A program made the translations under genes and the position numbers. Under the pieces are notes generated by a model. That model searched no databases. It was not told the origin of the DNA and worked only from the letters and a program-made list of their open reading frames with translations. Source: Lachnospiraceae bacterium (GTDB taxonomy: Bacteria > Bacillota > Clostridia > Lachnospirales > Lachnospiraceae). From it: a stretch of 64,000 nt of DNA. The stretch is taken from the NCBI GenBank assembly GCA_015057035.1, contig SVFC01000003.1, positions 62,001-126,000 of the forward strand, given 5' to 3'. Positions 62,235 to 64,000 of the stretch are shown here, piece after piece. The first letter of the stretch is position 1. Each line of letters starts with the position of its first letter.

Positions 62235-63683
62235 ATGCACAAAAATGCAGGATTAATTCCATTTTTGAAAAGTTTACAATTTCGTCTCATATTAAGCATT
62301 ATTTTGATGGCGGTTTTGCCAACCTGTATTGTGGCAGCCACAATCTTATCTTCCTATGAGGCACGAGCGTTATCTATTCGTGAGAGCGAAGTCAAAAGCC
62401 AGACCAAGATTCTTGCAAACCAGATTGCGGCCAGTGAATTTATGAGTGGCAGTAATTCCACATCTGATACAGTACAAACGCAGATTGGAATGCTGACTAC
62501 TATTTATGATGGGCGCATTCTGATTGTGGACGCCAATCTTCGAGTAATGTATGACACTTACCATATGGATGAGGGGAAGACCATCATCTCAGAAGAAGTG
62601 GTCCGAGGAATGAAGGGAGAAGAGTTCACCACCTATGATGCAGAGAATCTGTATATTGAGCTGGCAGTTCCAATTATTAATCCAACAGATGCAACCAATA
62701 CCATTGTGGGAGTACTTGTTACCAGTGTTTCCACAAATAATATTCAGTTGAATGCCAGCTATTTGCAGCAGATTACAAACATTATTGTGGTGCTTGTAAT
62801 TACTGCCATTGGTTTCTTTGGCGTACTTTTATCTATCAGACTTGTGACACCATTTAAGAAATTGTCAGATGGAATTGCTGCGGTACAGAGTGGACATATA
62901 GATGGAGAATTGATGGTCAAAGACTATACAGAAACCATTCTTATCTGTGAGCGATTCAATGAGATGATGAGTAAGATGAAGACCATGGACGAATCCCGCC
63001 AGGAATTCGTATCAAACGTGTCTCATGAATTAAAGACTCCATTGACCTCTATGAAGGTTTTGGCGGATTCTATCAATAGTATGCAGGGAGCGCCTTTGGA
63101 ATTGTATCAGGAATTCATGTCTGATATCACCAACGAAATCGAGCGCGAGACCAAGATTATCAACGACTTATTATCTCTGGTAAAAATGGATAAAACTGCT
63201 TCTGCTCTTAACGTATCTCTGGTTCATATGAACGATTTGATAGAACAGATTATGAAACGTTTACAACCGATTGCAGACCAGCAGAAGGTGCGACTGGTTA
63301 TGGAGAGTTTCCGTCCGGTGTCAGCAGAAGTGGATGAGGTTAAGATTACCCTTGCCATTACCAATTTAATTGAAAATGCCATCAAGTATAATAAAAACAA
63401 TGGCGAAGGCTGGGTGCATGTATCCTTAAATGCTGACCACAAGTATTTTTATGTCAAGGTAGAAGACAATGGTATGGGTATGCCAGAAGAGTCTCTGGAG
63501 CACATCTATGAGAGATTTTATCGTGTGGATAAGTCACACTCCAGAGAGATTGGTGGAACTGGACTTGGACTTGCGATTACCAGAAATGCTATTTCTATGC
63601 ACAAAGGGGCCATTAAGGTTCATAGTGAATTGAACGAAGGAACCACCTTTGATGTCCGAATTCCACTGAACTATATTGTTTAA
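62235..63683 (+). CDS. Sensor histidine kinase (WalK-like)
   Basis: A 482-residue membrane kinase: membrane helix near 17-38, an extracellular sensor of about 145 residues (likely PAS/Cache-like: GRILIVDANLRVMYDTY), a second helix near 183-205, HAMP, then HisKA with FVSNVSHELKTPLTSM (phospho-His near 264) and HATPase_c (NLIENAIKYN, VEDNGMGMPEE, GTGLGLAI). No cytoplasmic PAS domain is visible between HAMP and HisKA, unlike Bacillus WalK. With the preceding regulator and the following GerMN lipoprotein it resembles the clostridial WalRK locus, which controls cell-wall turnover. Confidence 0.92.
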   Translation: MHKNAGLIPFLKSLQFRLILSIILMAVLPTCIVAATILSSYEARALSIRESEVKSQTKILANQIAASEFMSGSNSTSDTVQTQIGMLTTIYDGRILIVDANLRVMYDTYHMDEGKTIISEEVVRGMKGEEFTTYDAENLYIELAVPIINPTDATNTIVGVLVTSVSTNNIQLNASYLQQITNIIVVLVITAIGFFGVLLSIRLVTPFKKLSDGIAAVQSGHIDGELMVKDYTETILICERFNEMMSKMKTMDESRQEFVSNVSHELKTPLTSMKVLADSINSMQGAPLELYQEFMSDITNEIERETKIINDLLSLVKMDKTASALNVSLVHMNDLIEQIMKRLQPIADQQKVRLVMESFRPVSAEVDEVKITLAITNLIENAIKYNKNNGEGWVHVSLNADHKYFYVKVEDNGMGMPEESLEHIYERFYRVDKSHSREIGGTGLGLAITRNAISMHKGAIKVHSELNEGTTFDVRIPLNYIV

Positions 63684-63692
63684 GGAGAGCTT

Positions 63693-64000
63693 ATGAATAA
63701 AAGGATTCTGTGCCTGCTTCTTTCTGTTTTCATGGTATGTACCCTTGTAGGGTGTGATGATGAAGAAAGAAAGCCAGGCGAATATCAGATTTTTTATTTG
63801 AATAGAGAAGTAACCAAGGTGCAACCAGAAGATTACGACAGTACAGGGGCAGAAGGGGAATCATTAGTAAAAGAATTGCTAGAAAGACTTGCTACAGCGC
63901 CAGATTCTTCAAAACTTCGCCAAACTATCCCAAGTGATGTTAAGGTGAATGGAGTCAAAACGGAAGGGGCATATATTACCATTGACTTTAGTCAGAGTTA
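63693..64000 (+). CDS. GerMN-domain lipoprotein (3' end missing)
   Basis: Cut by the window end. The N-terminus is a lipoprotein signal, with LVGC and the lipidated Cys at 21. The visible part (YQIFYLNREVTKV, GESLVKELLERLATAP, VKVNGVKTEGAYITIDFSQ) matches the GerMN domain of GerM-like proteins, which bind or remodel the cell wall in sporulation and germination. AAGGAGAG precedes the ATG, 9 bases after the kinase gene, so it is part of that operon and may modulate the kinase. Confidence 0.8.
   Translation, partial: MNKRILCLLLSVFMVCTLVGCDDEERKPGEYQIFYLNREVTKVQPEDYDSTGAEGESLVKELLERLATAPDSSKLRQTIPSDVKVNGVKTEGAYITIDFSQS

Noticed and set aside
1-64000. Mobile elements, prophage, toxin-antitoxin or defence islands
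   Set aside because: No transposase, integrase, long terminal repeats, restriction, CRISPR or toxin genes were recognised on either strand; gene content is housekeeping throughout.

Overview
The window reads as ordinary chromosome from an anaerobic, Gram-positive, AT-rich Clostridia member, most likely a gut or rumen Lachnospiraceae. The evidence is AGGAGG-type ribosome binding sites, sigma-A promoters of the TTGACA-N17-TATAAT kind, U-tract terminators, a Firmicutes LexA box (GAAC-N4-GTTC), a CIRCE element, ARG boxes, AddAB instead of RecBCD, FeoA/FeoB with a FeoB-associated Cys-rich peptide, and lineage-typical families (DUF3793, PFL/DUF711, a giant acyl-CoA dehydratase activase-related protein). 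No rRNA, tRNA, CRISPR array, insertion sequence or prophage was seen.

Layout. 1-1.2 kb: 3' part of a GH3 beta-N-acetylhexosaminidase-like gene. 1.3-4.6 kb: a non-coding stretch of inverted repeats, then two divergent Y-family DNA polymerases and a YolD-like protein around one LexA box. 4.7-9.3 kb: an MCP, and an AraC regulator divergent from a GPH sugar symporter. 9.4-12 kb: an unknown protein and a PadR-DUF1700-DUF4097 envelope module. 12.2-20.3 kb: aminopeptidase P, then polA-coaE-(FtsA-like actin-fold protein)-walJ. 20.4-27 kb: ACT and PFL proteins, CutC, a GH13 enzyme with a long tail, and the last two steps of purine synthesis on separate genes. 27.1-37.9 kb: an AEC transporter, addB-addA, maf, a small acidic protein, a parvulin lipoprotein and a PAP2 phosphatase. 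37.9-41.9 kb: htpG with an upstream CIRCE element, a lipoprotein and a 5'-truncated DHHW gene. 42-45.4 kb: an iron locus (feoA, feoB, Cys-rich peptide, DUF3793) with a repeated promoter-proximal operator. 45.4-50 kb: DUF1622 and a 1,415-residue activase/dehydratase-like protein. 50.3-55.5 kb: a rhomboid-like protein with a zinc ribbon, glnS, a DUF2225 protein and an HD-GYP protein with a small partner. 55.6-60.8 kb: argG divergent from argC-GNAT-argB-argD around ARG boxes. 60.8-64 kb: a ComEA-like lipoprotein, a WalR/WalK-like two-component system and the start of a GerMN lipoprotein.

How the genes work together. Several promoters carry a recognisable operator: LexA for translesion synthesis, HrcA for htpG, ArgR for arginine, probably PadR for its own operon, and an unassigned dyad (AGTTAG-N6-CTAA) at identical spacing in the two iron promoters.

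No single spectacular new system is evident. The best leads are the shared iron-locus operator that ties DUF3793 to Feo, the GNAT gene sitting where argJ is expected, the actin-like ATPase with a C-terminal repeat region in the polA operon, the glnS and comEA leaders with embedded hairpins, and the giant activase protein. All family calls come from reading motifs by eye; no database search was run.
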